Shown here in pieces: positions 1 to 6,008 of a stretch of 9,706 bases of DNA. Every line of letters begins with the position of its first letter. The stretch's first letter is position 1. Made by a program: the position numbers and the translations under genes. The stretch covers positions 1-9,706 of the forward strand of contig JAKAVH010000010.1 of assembly GCA_021827545.1 (NCBI GenBank), given 5' to 3'. The stretch comes from Thermoplasmata archaeon. Its GTDB lineage: Archaea > Thermoplasmatota > Thermoplasmata > UBA184. The notes under the pieces were generated by a model. It was not told the origin of the DNA, did no database searches, and saw only the letters and a program-made list of their open reading frames with translations.

Positions 1-504
1 GTCCTCGCGGGCGCGAAGGTCGTCCACGTCGCGGTGAACGGACTCGGCGAGCGGACGGGGAACGCCCCGCTCGAGCACGTCGCCCTCGGGCTCGAGCTGC
101 TGTATGGCATCCCTTCTTCGCTCCGCCTCGAAGGCCTTTCCGAGCTCTCCCGCATCGTGGCCGAGCGCAGCGGGGTCACTCCGCCGTCAAACTACCCGAT
201 GGTCGGGTCGCGCGCGTTCACCCGCGAGTCGGGGATCTCGGTCGCGGGGTGGTCGCGCTACCATCTCGGTTCGGAAGCGTTCACCCCCGACCTCGTCGGC
301 AACCACTACGGCGTCGTGGTGGGGAAGAAGAGCGGTCGGCACGCCGTGGCCTACAAGCTGCACGAACTCGGCCTCGAGCTCCCCGAGGAGAAGGTCGATC
401 GTCTCGTGCGGGTCGTGAAGTCCCGCTCCGAAGCCGAGCGTCGGTTCCTCTCCGACGAGGAGTTCCGTACGCTCGTCGACGAGGTGGCGCGCGGGCCGGA
501 CTGA
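1..504 (+). CDS. Isopropylmalate/homocitrate synthase-family protein (DRE-TIM metallolyase), 5'-truncated
   Basis: The reading frame is open from the first base, so only the C-terminal 167 residues are present; the catalytic barrel's start lies outside the window. The visible part opens with the family signature NGLGERTGN (its first Asn, codon 37-39, is the expected divalent-metal ligand), then passes into the helical region ending with GKKSGRHA (322-345), the counterpart of the GKHSGRxA motif. Family members condense an acyl-CoA (usually acetyl-CoA) with a 2-oxoacid, as in leucine, lysine or citramalate synthesis. The usual FTHESGIHV segment reads FTRESGISV here (217-243), so both histidines are replaced, and the substrate should not be assumed. 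There is no LeuA-type regulatory domain: the protein stops soon after the helical region. It converges on the CoxG-like gene, 64 nt away. The family call is secure; the exact reaction is not. Confidence 0.85.
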   Translation, partial: VLAGAKVVHVAVNGLGERTGNAPLEHVALGLELLYGIPSSLRLEGLSELSRIVAERSGVTPPSNYPMVGSRAFTRESGISVAGWSRYHLGSEAFTPDLVGNHYGVVVGKKSGRHAVAYKLHELGLELPEEKVDRLVRVVKSRSEAERRFLSDEEFRTLVDEVARGPD

Positions 505-568
505 TCGGGCGCTCGAGCTCCGCTCTTCCCTTCGGTCCGATGCGGGCGGGGCCCCGCACCCGCCACCG

Positions 569-1006
569 CTAGCTCACCGCGAGCCGCTCGAGGTTGGTGA
601 AGACGTCCTGGATCGTCTTCTGCGCCGCCTGGTCGAGCAGGCGCTGCGCAATCCCCGCGAGCGCGCCGCTCACCCGGGCCTCCGCGTTCCAGAGGAGGCG
701 GGTCTGCCGTCCGTCCTCCTCGAGATGCACCCCCAGGTCGAGGTCCACCGCGGAGCCGATCCCGGTCCCGCGCGCCCGGACGAGGAGCCGGGAGGGGCGG
801 TCCTCGTCCACGACCTCGAAGCGGAAGCGGAACGTCCCGCGCACGACAGAGACCCCGGCCTTGACGTTCGCGGTGAAGACGGTCGGCGAGACGATCACGA
901 CGTCCCGGGCGTCCCCCATCGCTTTCGTGAGGTTGTTCGGGTCGCGGAGAAACGCCCAGACCTTCTCGCGGGGCGCGGCAAGCGGACGCGATCCCTCGAA
1001 CTTCAT
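569..1006 (-). CDS. coxG: CoxG-like SRPBCC-fold protein (CO dehydrogenase subunit G family)
   Basis: This 145-residue protein belongs to the CoxG branch of the START/SRPBCC lipid- and ligand-binding fold. The N-terminal stretch APREKVWAFLRDPNNL (about residues 11-26) and the C-terminal helix from about 108 to 143, beginning VSGALAGIAQRLLDQAAQK, match the family pattern. CoxG-type proteins accompany molybdenum hydroxylases of the CO dehydrogenase class and are implicated in membrane recruitment or quinone delivery rather than catalysis. The longer family members carry a C-terminal hydrophobic anchor; this one ends right after the helix and lacks it, so any membrane contact would be peripheral. 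It is the last gene of the operon. Its ATG overlaps the large-subunit stop (ATGA, 1003-1006), and a GGAGG at 1013-1017 lies 6 nt upstream of the ATG, so it can initiate independently. Family and context agree well. Confidence 0.87.
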   Translation of the reverse strand: MKFEGSRPLAAPREKVWAFLRDPNNLTKAMGDARDVVIVSPTVFTANVKAGVSVVRGTFRFRFEVVDEDRPSRLLVRARGTGIGSAVDLDLGVHLEEDGRQTRLLWNAEARVSGALAGIAQRLLDQAAQKTIQDVFTNLERLAVS

Positions 1007-3567
1007 CGGCGGCCTCCGCGCCGCACCGGTCGTCGCTGCGAAGCCGGACGACGCGCTCGGGGCGGTCGCCTCGTCGGCCGGGCCGCGGCGGACACTGGCC
1101 GGCGCCCGGACGGCAGTGGGCGTGCACGGGCGGTGGCGTTCGACCGACGGATGGCCGCGAGGATCCCCTCGGGAGTGAAGTGCGAGTCGGAGAAGCGAGC
1201 GCCGAACGGTGTCAGGGCGTCCTCGATCGCCGCTGCGAGCACCGACAGCGCGGTGCCGCCGCCCTCGCCGACGCCCCGGATCCCCTCGGGACCGGCCGTC
1301 GAAGGGGTCTCAAAGTGTTCGACCTCGATCGACGGGACGTCCGGGGCCGTGACGGAGAGGAAGTCGGTGAACGAGGTCGCCAGAAGCTGACCCTCGGGAG
1401 AGTACGGCAGGTTCGCGAAGAGCGACGCCTCGATCCCGTGCACGGCGGCCCCGATCACCTGACCCTCGACGATCGCCGGATTGATCATGCGGCCGCAGTC
1501 ATCGACCGCCACGTACCGTTCGATCCGCACCCGGCCCGTCTCGGGGTCGACCTCGACCACCGCCCCGTGGAACTGGTAGGAGTAGGTCATCGTGAAGTTC
1601 CCCTTCTTGTCGACCGGCGACGGGATCTCGAACTTCGGGCGGTAGACGTAGGTCACCGAGAGGTTCGAGGAGACGTCCGCGGGCAGCTCGAGCACGTTCG
1701 AGCCCGCGGTCGCGCCGATCTGGAAGAACGGCACCGAGCGACCGGTCCGGCGCGAGCGCACCGTCCCGCCGACGAACTCGAGGTCGGACTCGGAGGTGTG
1801 CAGGAGATGTGCCGCGATCCGGGCGATACGGGACCTCAGCTCCCGGGCCGCGCCGAAGAGGGCGCCGCCCGCCATGACGGCCGTCCGGCTCGCGTAGGCG
1901 CCCGACGTGCCGGTCGAGGGGTGGGAGTTCGAGTCGAAGTTGGGCAGCGCGTGGACCTGGTCGGGGGAGAGGCCGAGCTCGTGCGCGACGATCTGGCTCG
2001 CGATCGTCTCGTGGCCCTGCCCCTGGTTCGTCGGACCGATCGCGACGTGCACGCCGCCGATCGGGTCCATCCAGACCCGGGCCGCCTCACTGTTCCCCGA
2101 GAAGGGGAGCTGGGGGTTGATGACCCGGACCTGGGCGAAGTTGTTCCCCGAGGAGTCGAGGGCGCCCGCGATCCCCACCCCCAGGTACCGACCGCGCCGG
2201 CGCAGCGACTCCTGACGGCGACGCAGCGAACGAAGGTCAAGGCGACGGACGACCTCCCGGAGCGCACGCGGATAGTCCCCGCCGTCCAGGACCGTCCCGT
2301 TCGGAGCCGTGTACGGCATCTCCGTCGGGCGCACGAAGTTGCGCTCCCGCACGACCGTGCGGGCGAGACCGAGGCGATCGGCCAAGCGGTCGAGCAGCCG
2401 TTCGTAGAGGAAGAGGTGCTGGGCGCGCGAGTAGCCCCGGTTCGGCCCGACCGGGCACTTGTTCGTGAAGACCTCGTGGTAGTCGACGCGGAGGGCAAGG
2501 TGGCGATACATCGAGAACGCGACCTGGGCCCAGATGACCGCGCCGGCCGGCTCGTACCGCGCAAACGCGCCGCAGTCGTCGATCGCCCGGACCCGGAGCC
2601 CGAGGAGGGTGCCGTCCTTGCGGGCCGCCGCCTCCGCCTCGAAGGTTCGCTCGTTGCCGTGCGTGCCTCCCAGGAAGAACTCGTTCCGAAGCTCGGTCCA
2701 CTTCACCGGGCGCCCGACCTGGCGGGCGATCGCGGCGGCGAGGATCATGTACGGGAACGAATTGATCTTGTTGCCGAAGCTCCCGCCGGTGTCCGGCACC
2801 ACGATCCGGATGCGGTCCGCGGCCATCCGGAGGGACGGGGCGATCAGCGGAAGGCAGAACATCGGCATCACGTTGTTCGAATAGAGCGTGAGCTCGCCCG
2901 ACTGGACGTTGTAGTCGGCGAGGGCCGCGTTCAGCTCGAGCGGAGCCGAATTGAACCGGTGGTAGTGGAAACGCTCCTGCACGACCACGTCGGCCTCGCG
3001 GAAGGCGCGGTCCACGTCCCCGTACTCGTAGACCCCGTGCCAGACCTCGTTCGTGCCGACCTGTTCGTGGAGGCGCGGCGCATCGGCGGCGAGGGCGGCG
3101 GTCGGGTCGACCACGGCGGGGAGCGGCTCGTACTCGACGTCGATCAGATCGACGGCGTCGGCGGCGAGGTACCGGTCCTCGGCGACCACGGCCGCGACGG
3201 GTTCTCCCACGAAGCGTACCTTCTCGACCGCGAGGGGGCGGTCGAGCACCTGGTGCGCGGGCGGGGGCGCGAGCTGGAGGAACGGTTCGGTCATCCGCCG
3301 GAGATCCTCGCCGGTGAAGACGGCCACCACGCCGGGCGCCCCGACGGCCCGGGAGACGTCGATCGACCGGATGCGGGCGTGTGCGTACGGGCTGTGGAGG
3401 ATCCCAAGGTGCACCGTGCCGGGGAGGCGAAGATCGTCGAGGTACTGCCCCTTCCCCGCGACGAACCGGAGCGATTCCTTCGTCGGGAGAGGGCGGCCGA
3501 ACCAGGCCGGGGCTTCGCGGACGCGGCTCACGGCCCTCGGGCGGGCGGGGGAGGTACGAGCGCTCAT
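1003..3567 (-). CDS. coxL: Xanthine-oxidase-family molybdopterin-binding large subunit (CoxL-like, variant active-site motif)
   Basis: The 854-residue product is the catalytic subunit of a Mo hydroxylase. The N-terminal aldehyde oxidase/xanthine dehydrogenase a/b hammerhead domain spans about residues 36-155. Molybdopterin-binding segments follow: GGSFGNK (261-267), QGQGHE (515-520) and GTSGAYASR (553-561). The catalytic base is present as Glu768 in GVGEGGG. The substrate-side loop that reads AYxCSFR in Mo-Cu CO dehydrogenase and AYRGAGR in form II enzymes reads PNRGYSR here (375-381). There is no Cys to hold copper, so CO oxidation is not expected; the substrate is unknown. Start choice: ATG at 3567 with AGGAGG (3572-3577) 4 nt upstream, 9 nt after the small-subunit gene. 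An unusual Arg/Pro-rich tail of about 44 residues (811-854) extends beyond the normal family end and runs into the coxG start. The gene symbol reflects homology only, not demonstrated CO dehydrogenase activity. Confidence 0.9.
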   Translation of the reverse strand: MSARTSPARPRAVSRVREAPAWFGRPLPTKESLRFVAGKGQYLDDLRLPGTVHLGILHSPYAHARIRSIDVSRAVGAPGVVAVFTGEDLRRMTEPFLQLAPPPAHQVLDRPLAVEKVRFVGEPVAAVVAEDRYLAADAVDLIDVEYEPLPAVVDPTAALAADAPRLHEQVGTNEVWHGVYEYGDVDRAFREADVVVQERFHYHRFNSAPLELNAALADYNVQSGELTLYSNNVMPMFCLPLIAPSLRMAADRIRIVVPDTGGSFGNKINSFPYMILAAAIARQVGRPVKWTELRNEFFLGGTHGNERTFEAEAAARKDGTLLGLRVRAIDDCGAFARYEPAGAVIWAQVAFSMYRHLALRVDYHEVFTNKCPVGPNRGYSRAQHLFLYERLLDRLADRLGLARTVVRERNFVRPTEMPYTAPNGTVLDGGDYPRALREVVRRLDLRSLRRRQESLRRRGRYLGVGIAGALDSSGNNFAQVRVINPQLPFSGNSEAARVWMDPIGGVHVAIGPTNQGQGHETIASQIVAHELGLSPDQVHALPNFDSNSHPSTGTSGAYASRTAVMAGGALFGAARELRSRIARIAAHLLHTSESDLEFVGGTVRSRRTGRSVPFFQIGATAGSNVLELPADVSSNLSVTYVYRPKFEIPSPVDKKGNFTMTYSYQFHGAVVEVDPETGRVRIERYVAVDDCGRMINPAIVEGQVIGAAVHGIEASLFANLPYSPEGQLLATSFTDFLSVTAPDVPSIEVEHFETPSTAGPEGIRGVGEGGGTALSVLAAAIEDALTPFGARFSDSHFTPEGILAAIRRSNATARARPLPSGRRPVSAAARPTRRPPRARRPASQRRPVRRGGRR
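1013..1017 (-). promoter_or_regulatory. Shine-Dalgarno sequence of coxG
   Basis: GGAGG on the minus strand, 6 nt before the ATG at 1006, located inside the end of coxL. It argues that CoxG is made as a separate protein from its own start. Confidence 0.7.
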
Positions 3568-3571
3568 GCCC

Positions 3572-3577
3572 CCTCCT
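3572..3577 (-). promoter_or_regulatory. Shine-Dalgarno sequence of coxL
   Basis: AGGAGG on the minus strand, 4 nt before the ATG at 3567. It fixes the large-subunit start. The sequence overlaps the first base of the coxS stop codon (TGA, 3579-3577). Confidence 0.75.
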
Positions 3578-4074
3578 CACACCCGCGCGAGCGCTTGCTG
3601 GCTCGCGAGGGTCTTCGCCGCGGCCTGGATCGCCTTGACGATGTTGACGTAGCCGGTGCACCGGCACAGGTTGCCCGAGATCGCCGAGCGGATTGCCTCC
3701 TCCGACGGCGACGGATCGTGCTCCAGCAGGTACAGCGCCGACAGGATCATGCCGGGGGTGCAGTAGCCGCACTGGAGGCCGTGATGCTCGCGGAACGCCA
3801 TCTGGAGGGGGTGGAGCTGACCGAAGCGCTCGAGGCCCTCGATCGTGGTGATCGAGCGTCCCTCGACCTGGACCGCGAACTTCATGCAGGACTTCACGGA
3901 GCGCCCGTCGATCAGGACGGTGCAGGCCCCGCAGTGCCCCGTGTCGCATCCGATGTGCGTTCCCGTGAGCCTCAGCTGCTCGCGAAGGAAGTGGACCAGA
4001 AGCATCCGGGGCTCCGCAAGACCGACCCGGTCCTGACCGTTGACGGTCAGGCGCACCTCGCGGCGCGCGCTCAT
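3577..4074 (-). CDS. coxS: [2Fe-2S] small subunit of molybdenum hydroxylase (CoxS-like)
   Basis: This 165-residue iron-sulfur subunit has the standard two-domain plan. An N-terminal plant-ferredoxin-like domain carries Cys43, Cys48, Cys51 and Cys63 ([10 protein letters not shown] ... SC). A C-terminal helical domain carries Cys102, Cys105, Cys137 and Cys139 (QCGYCTPG ... LCRCTGY). All eight cluster ligands are intact. The subunit relays electrons from the Mo centre of the large subunit to the FAD of the medium subunit. The length is typical, and no Tat or secretion signal is visible, so the complex is cytoplasmic. The ATG overlaps the medium-subunit stop (ATGA, 4071-4074) and has GGAGG at 4081-4085, 6 nt upstream. 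The large-subunit gene follows after 9 nt. Identity within the xanthine oxidase family is clear; the substrate cannot be read from this subunit. Confidence 0.95.
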   Translation of the reverse strand: MSARREVRLTVNGQDRVGLAEPRMLLVHFLREQLRLTGTHIGCDTGHCGACTVLIDGRSVKSCMKFAVQVEGRSITTIEGLERFGQLHPLQMAFREHHGLQCGYCTPGMILSALYLLEHDPSPSEEAIRSAISGNLCRCTGYVNIVKAIQAAAKTLASQQALARV

Positions 4075-4967
4075 GCCTTCCCTCCCGGGCGGGCCTTTGC
4101 GGTCTCGACCGCGTCGGGGATTCCCCGCCGCACGAGGACCCGCACGAGCTCGGTGCGGTACGACGCGCTTCCGTGGATGTCCGATCCCGGCTCGAGCCCC
4201 TCGGTCGCTTTCTCCGCGGCCTCGGTCACCACTTCGGCGGTCGCCTCGCGGTCCCGCAGGTACGCCTCGGCCGCCCGGGCGCGCAGGGGGGTGGGACCGA
4301 CCGCGGCGAGTCCGATGCGGGCCTCGGCGATCGCGTCGGACCGATCCTTCAGGCGGAGGACGATCGCGACGCCGACGATCGGATAGTCACCGTGGCGACG
4401 GTTGAACTTCGTGTAGTGCCAGCCCCACCGTGTCGGCAGTCGGGGGACGCGCACCGAGGTCAGGATTTCGCCCGGTCGAACGGCGGTCTCGAACAGGCCG
4501 AGGAAGAACTCGTCCGCCGGCACCGTGCGGGAGCCGCTGCGGCCGACCACCGTGAAGATCGCGTCCAGCGCCCGGAGCGTCGGCGGCAAATCCGAGGCCG
4601 GGTCGGCATGGCAGCAGCTTCCCCCGATCGTCCCGACGTTGCGGATCTGCTGGTCCGCGATGCGGCCCGCGGCGTGGGGAAGGATCGGGCATTCCCGTTC
4701 GAGGAGCTCGGAGTGCGCGATCGTGTCGTGGGTCGTGAGGGCCCCGATCTCGATATCGTCCGACCGGGAGGGTCCGGGCCGAACGTAGTCAAGGTCCGGG
4801 ATACGGCCGATATCGACGAGCGTCGCCGGCGCGGCCAGGCGCAGCTTCATCAGGGCCACCAAGCTCTGACCTCCCGCCAGCAGCTTCGATTCCTCGTGCC
4901 GCTCCAAGAGGGACAGTGCGTCGTCGACGGACTTCGCGGCGTAGTAGTCGAACTCCTTGGGATACAT
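4071..4967 (-). CDS. coxM: FAD-binding medium subunit of molybdenum hydroxylase (CoxM-like)
   Basis: The 298-residue product is the flavoprotein subunit that takes electrons from the iron-sulfur subunit and passes them to the terminal acceptor. FAD-binding signatures of the CO dehydrogenase medium-chain family are intact: AGGQSL at residues 31-36, TIGGS at 113-117 and HADPASDLP at 120-128. A C-terminal CO-dehydrogenase flavoprotein domain follows from about residue 180 ([17 protein letters not shown] at 185-201). The ATG at 4967 was chosen because conservation begins at once (MYPKEFDYY); the frame stays open upstream to 5135 but that stretch is Arg/Gly/Pro-rich and unlike the family. It is the first gene of the operon. 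No Shine-Dalgarno sequence precedes it, and no TATA-like box lies at the leaderless distance; the best box (5050-5055) implies a leader of about 55-60 nt. The functional class is secure. Confidence 0.93.
   Translation of the reverse strand: MYPKEFDYYAAKSVDDALSLLERHEESKLLAGGQSLVALMKLRLAAPATLVDIGRIPDLDYVRPGPSRSDDIEIGALTTHDTIAHSELLERECPILPHAAGRIADQQIRNVGTIGGSCCHADPASDLPPTLRALDAIFTVVGRSGSRTVPADEFFLGLFETAVRPGEILTSVRVPRLPTRWGWHYTKFNRRHGDYPIVGVAIVLRLKDRSDAIAEARIGLAAVGPTPLRARAAEAYLRDREATAEVVTEAAEKATEGLEPGSDIHGSASYRTELVRVLVRRGIPDAVETAKARPGGKA
4081..4085 (-). promoter_or_regulatory. Shine-Dalgarno sequence of coxS
   Basis: GGAGG on the minus strand, 6 nt before the ATG at 4074, located inside the end of coxM. 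It supports independent ribosome loading in addition to ATGA coupling. Confidence 0.7.
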
Positions 4968-4973
4968 GTTCTG

Positions 4974-4988
4974 CCTGCAGTCCCTGCA
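4974..4988. repeat. Tandem CCTGCA direct repeat in the coxM leader
   Basis: CCTGCA occurs at 4974-4979 and again at 4983-4988, a 9-nt period, just upstream of the coxM start codon. The left copy is part of a CTGCAG palindrome. The spacing and position would suit a small operator or a leader structure, but two short copies in GC-rich DNA can arise by chance. No function is assigned. Confidence 0.25.
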
Positions 4989-5049
4989 CCGACCGGGGGA
5001 ACGTCGCGCGCGGCCCGGCCGACCGAGACGCCAGAGCGAACAGGTAGGT

Positions 5050-5055
5050 AAAAGA
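5050..5055 (-). promoter_or_regulatory. Candidate TATA-like box for the cox-type operon
   Basis: On the minus strand this reads CTTTTA, inside an A/T-rich patch (5047-5057) in otherwise very GC-rich divergent DNA. With initiation about 25 nt downstream, the transcript would begin near 5025 and carry a leader of about 55-60 nt before the coxM ATG. It is the only A/T patch in the region oriented to serve this operon, but the match to an archaeal TATA box is modest. Confidence 0.4.
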
Positions 5056-5145
5056 TTCCGACCGCCGGAGCCCCCACGCGGCCCGGTGCCTTCGCGCCGC
5101 GCGCCGTCCCGGGGCCGGCCGAGCCTCGCCGGCACCGGGCAAAGG

Positions 5146-5150
5146 ATTAT
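5146..5150 (+). promoter_or_regulatory. TATA-like box for the enoyl-CoA hydratase gene (leaderless)
   Basis: ATTAT within an AAAGGATTAT patch, centred 29 nt upstream of the GTG at 5177. That spacing is expected when transcription begins at or next to the start codon, as is common in archaea. No Shine-Dalgarno sequence is present before this GTG, which fits leaderless translation and supports the chosen start. Confidence 0.55.
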
Positions 5151-5176
5151 CGGGCCTGTCCCGCTCCGCGCCGCTC

Positions 5177-5968
5177 GTGAGCGAGGCGCTCCCGGTTCGA
5201 GTGCGGGTCGATCGAGCTCCCCCGGTCCTCACCCTCACGATCGACCGGCCCGAGGTTCGCAACGCTCTCGACCGGGAGACCCGGCTCGAGATCTCGGCCG
5301 CCCTCGACGCCCACGAGCGGGATTCCGAGGTGCGCGTCGTGGTGATCACGGGTGCGGGAGACCGGGCGTTCAGCGCAGGCGCCGATCTTCGCATGTTCGC
5401 GAGCTGGACGCCAGCCGAGGCGCTCGAGTATACCCGCATTTCGAAAGGGACATTGCGTCGCATCGCAGAGTATCCGAAGCCGGTGATCGCCAAGGTCCGG
5501 GGGTACGCCCTCGGCGGGGGCAACGAGCTCGCCATGGCGTGCGACCTCGTCTACGCGGCCACGGACGCCCAGTTCGGCCAGCCCGAGGTCCGGGTCGGCC
5601 TGATCCCGGGGGCGGGGGGCACGCAGCGGCTGCCTCGGGCGATCGGACTGCGCGCGGCGCTCGAACTGCTCTGGACCGGTCGCTCGATCGGGGCGGAGGA
5701 GGCGCGACGGCTTGGCCTGGTGAACGCGGTCGTCCCTCCCGAGCGGCTCGATGCCGTGGTCGACGAGACCGTGCGGGCCCTGTCCGAGCAGAGCCCGTGG
5801 GTCCTTGCGCAGATCAAGGACGCGGCCCGTCGGTCGCTCGAGCTCCCCCTCTCCGAAGGGCTCGACTACGAGAGCCGGCTGTTTGCCCTGGCCTTCGCGA
5901 CGGACGACTTCCACGAGGGGGTACGCGCCTTCCTCGAAAAGCGCCCCCCTCGCTTCCGCGGGGCCTAA
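5177..5968 (+). CDS. Enoyl-CoA hydratase/isomerase (crotonase) family protein
   Basis: The 263-residue product is a full-length crotonase-fold enzyme acting on CoA thioesters. The oxyanion-hole segments are AFSAGADLRMF (64-74) and GYALGGGNELAMACD (109-123). Both acid/base glutamates of true hydratases are present, Glu117 (GGGNE) and Glu137 (GQPE), 20 residues apart as in mitochondrial enoyl-CoA hydratase. The downstream PGAGGTQRLPR motif and the C-terminal FATDDFHEG...FLEKR also match that group. Hydration of a 2-enoyl-CoA is the likely reaction; 3-hydroxypropionyl-CoA or other short 3-hydroxyacyl-CoA dehydratase activity cannot be excluded. Start: GTG at 5177, supported by a TATA-like box 29 nt upstream. 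It is divergent from the cox-type operon (209 nt between starts) and convergent with the MFS gene (40 nt between stops), so it is probably monocistronic. Confidence 0.92.
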   Translation: MSEALPVRVRVDRAPPVLTLTIDRPEVRNALDRETRLEISAALDAHERDSEVRVVVITGAGDRAFSAGADLRMFASWTPAEALEYTRISKGTLRRIAEYPKPVIAKVRGYALGGGNELAMACDLVYAATDAQFGQPEVRVGLIPGAGGTQRLPRAIGLRAALELLWTGRSIGAEEARRLGLVNAVVPPERLDAVVDETVRALSEQSPWVLAQIKDAARRSLELPLSEGLDYESRLFALAFATDDFHEGVRAFLEKRPPRFRGA

Positions 5969-6008
5969 GTCCCGAGTCGGACCTGCCCCGCGCTCGTGGC
6001 CGGCGTCC

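Noticed and set aside
542..563. GC-rich inverted repeat between the metallolyase and coxG stops, considered as a bidirectional terminator.
   Set aside because: The best stem is about 8 bp with a CA bulge and no T-run on either side. Archaeal termination depends mainly on T-rich tracts, and such pairing is common by chance in this GC content.
2237..3949. A 570-codon minus-strand frame overlapping coxL and coxS.
   Set aside because: Out-of-frame shadow, very rich in Arg and Pro, with no conserved motif; it lies over two well-supported genes on the same strand.
1180..4386. A 1068-codon open frame on the plus strand, antisense to coxL and coxS.
   Set aside because: Its product is an Arg/Asp/Val/Gly-rich low-complexity sequence without domains, produced by GC-rich third positions of the real genes on the other strand, which carry intact family motifs.
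1003..4967. Annotation of the operon as a CO dehydrogenase.
   Set aside because: Subunit order and CoxG fit, but the large subunit lacks the AYxCSFR Cys motif needed for the Mo-Cu site, and no coxDEF genes are visible.
4968..5135. A 56-codon N-terminal extension of coxM.
   Set aside because: The extension is Arg/Gly/Pro-rich, unlike any CoxM N-terminus, and spans the likely promoter region; homology begins at the ATG at 4967.
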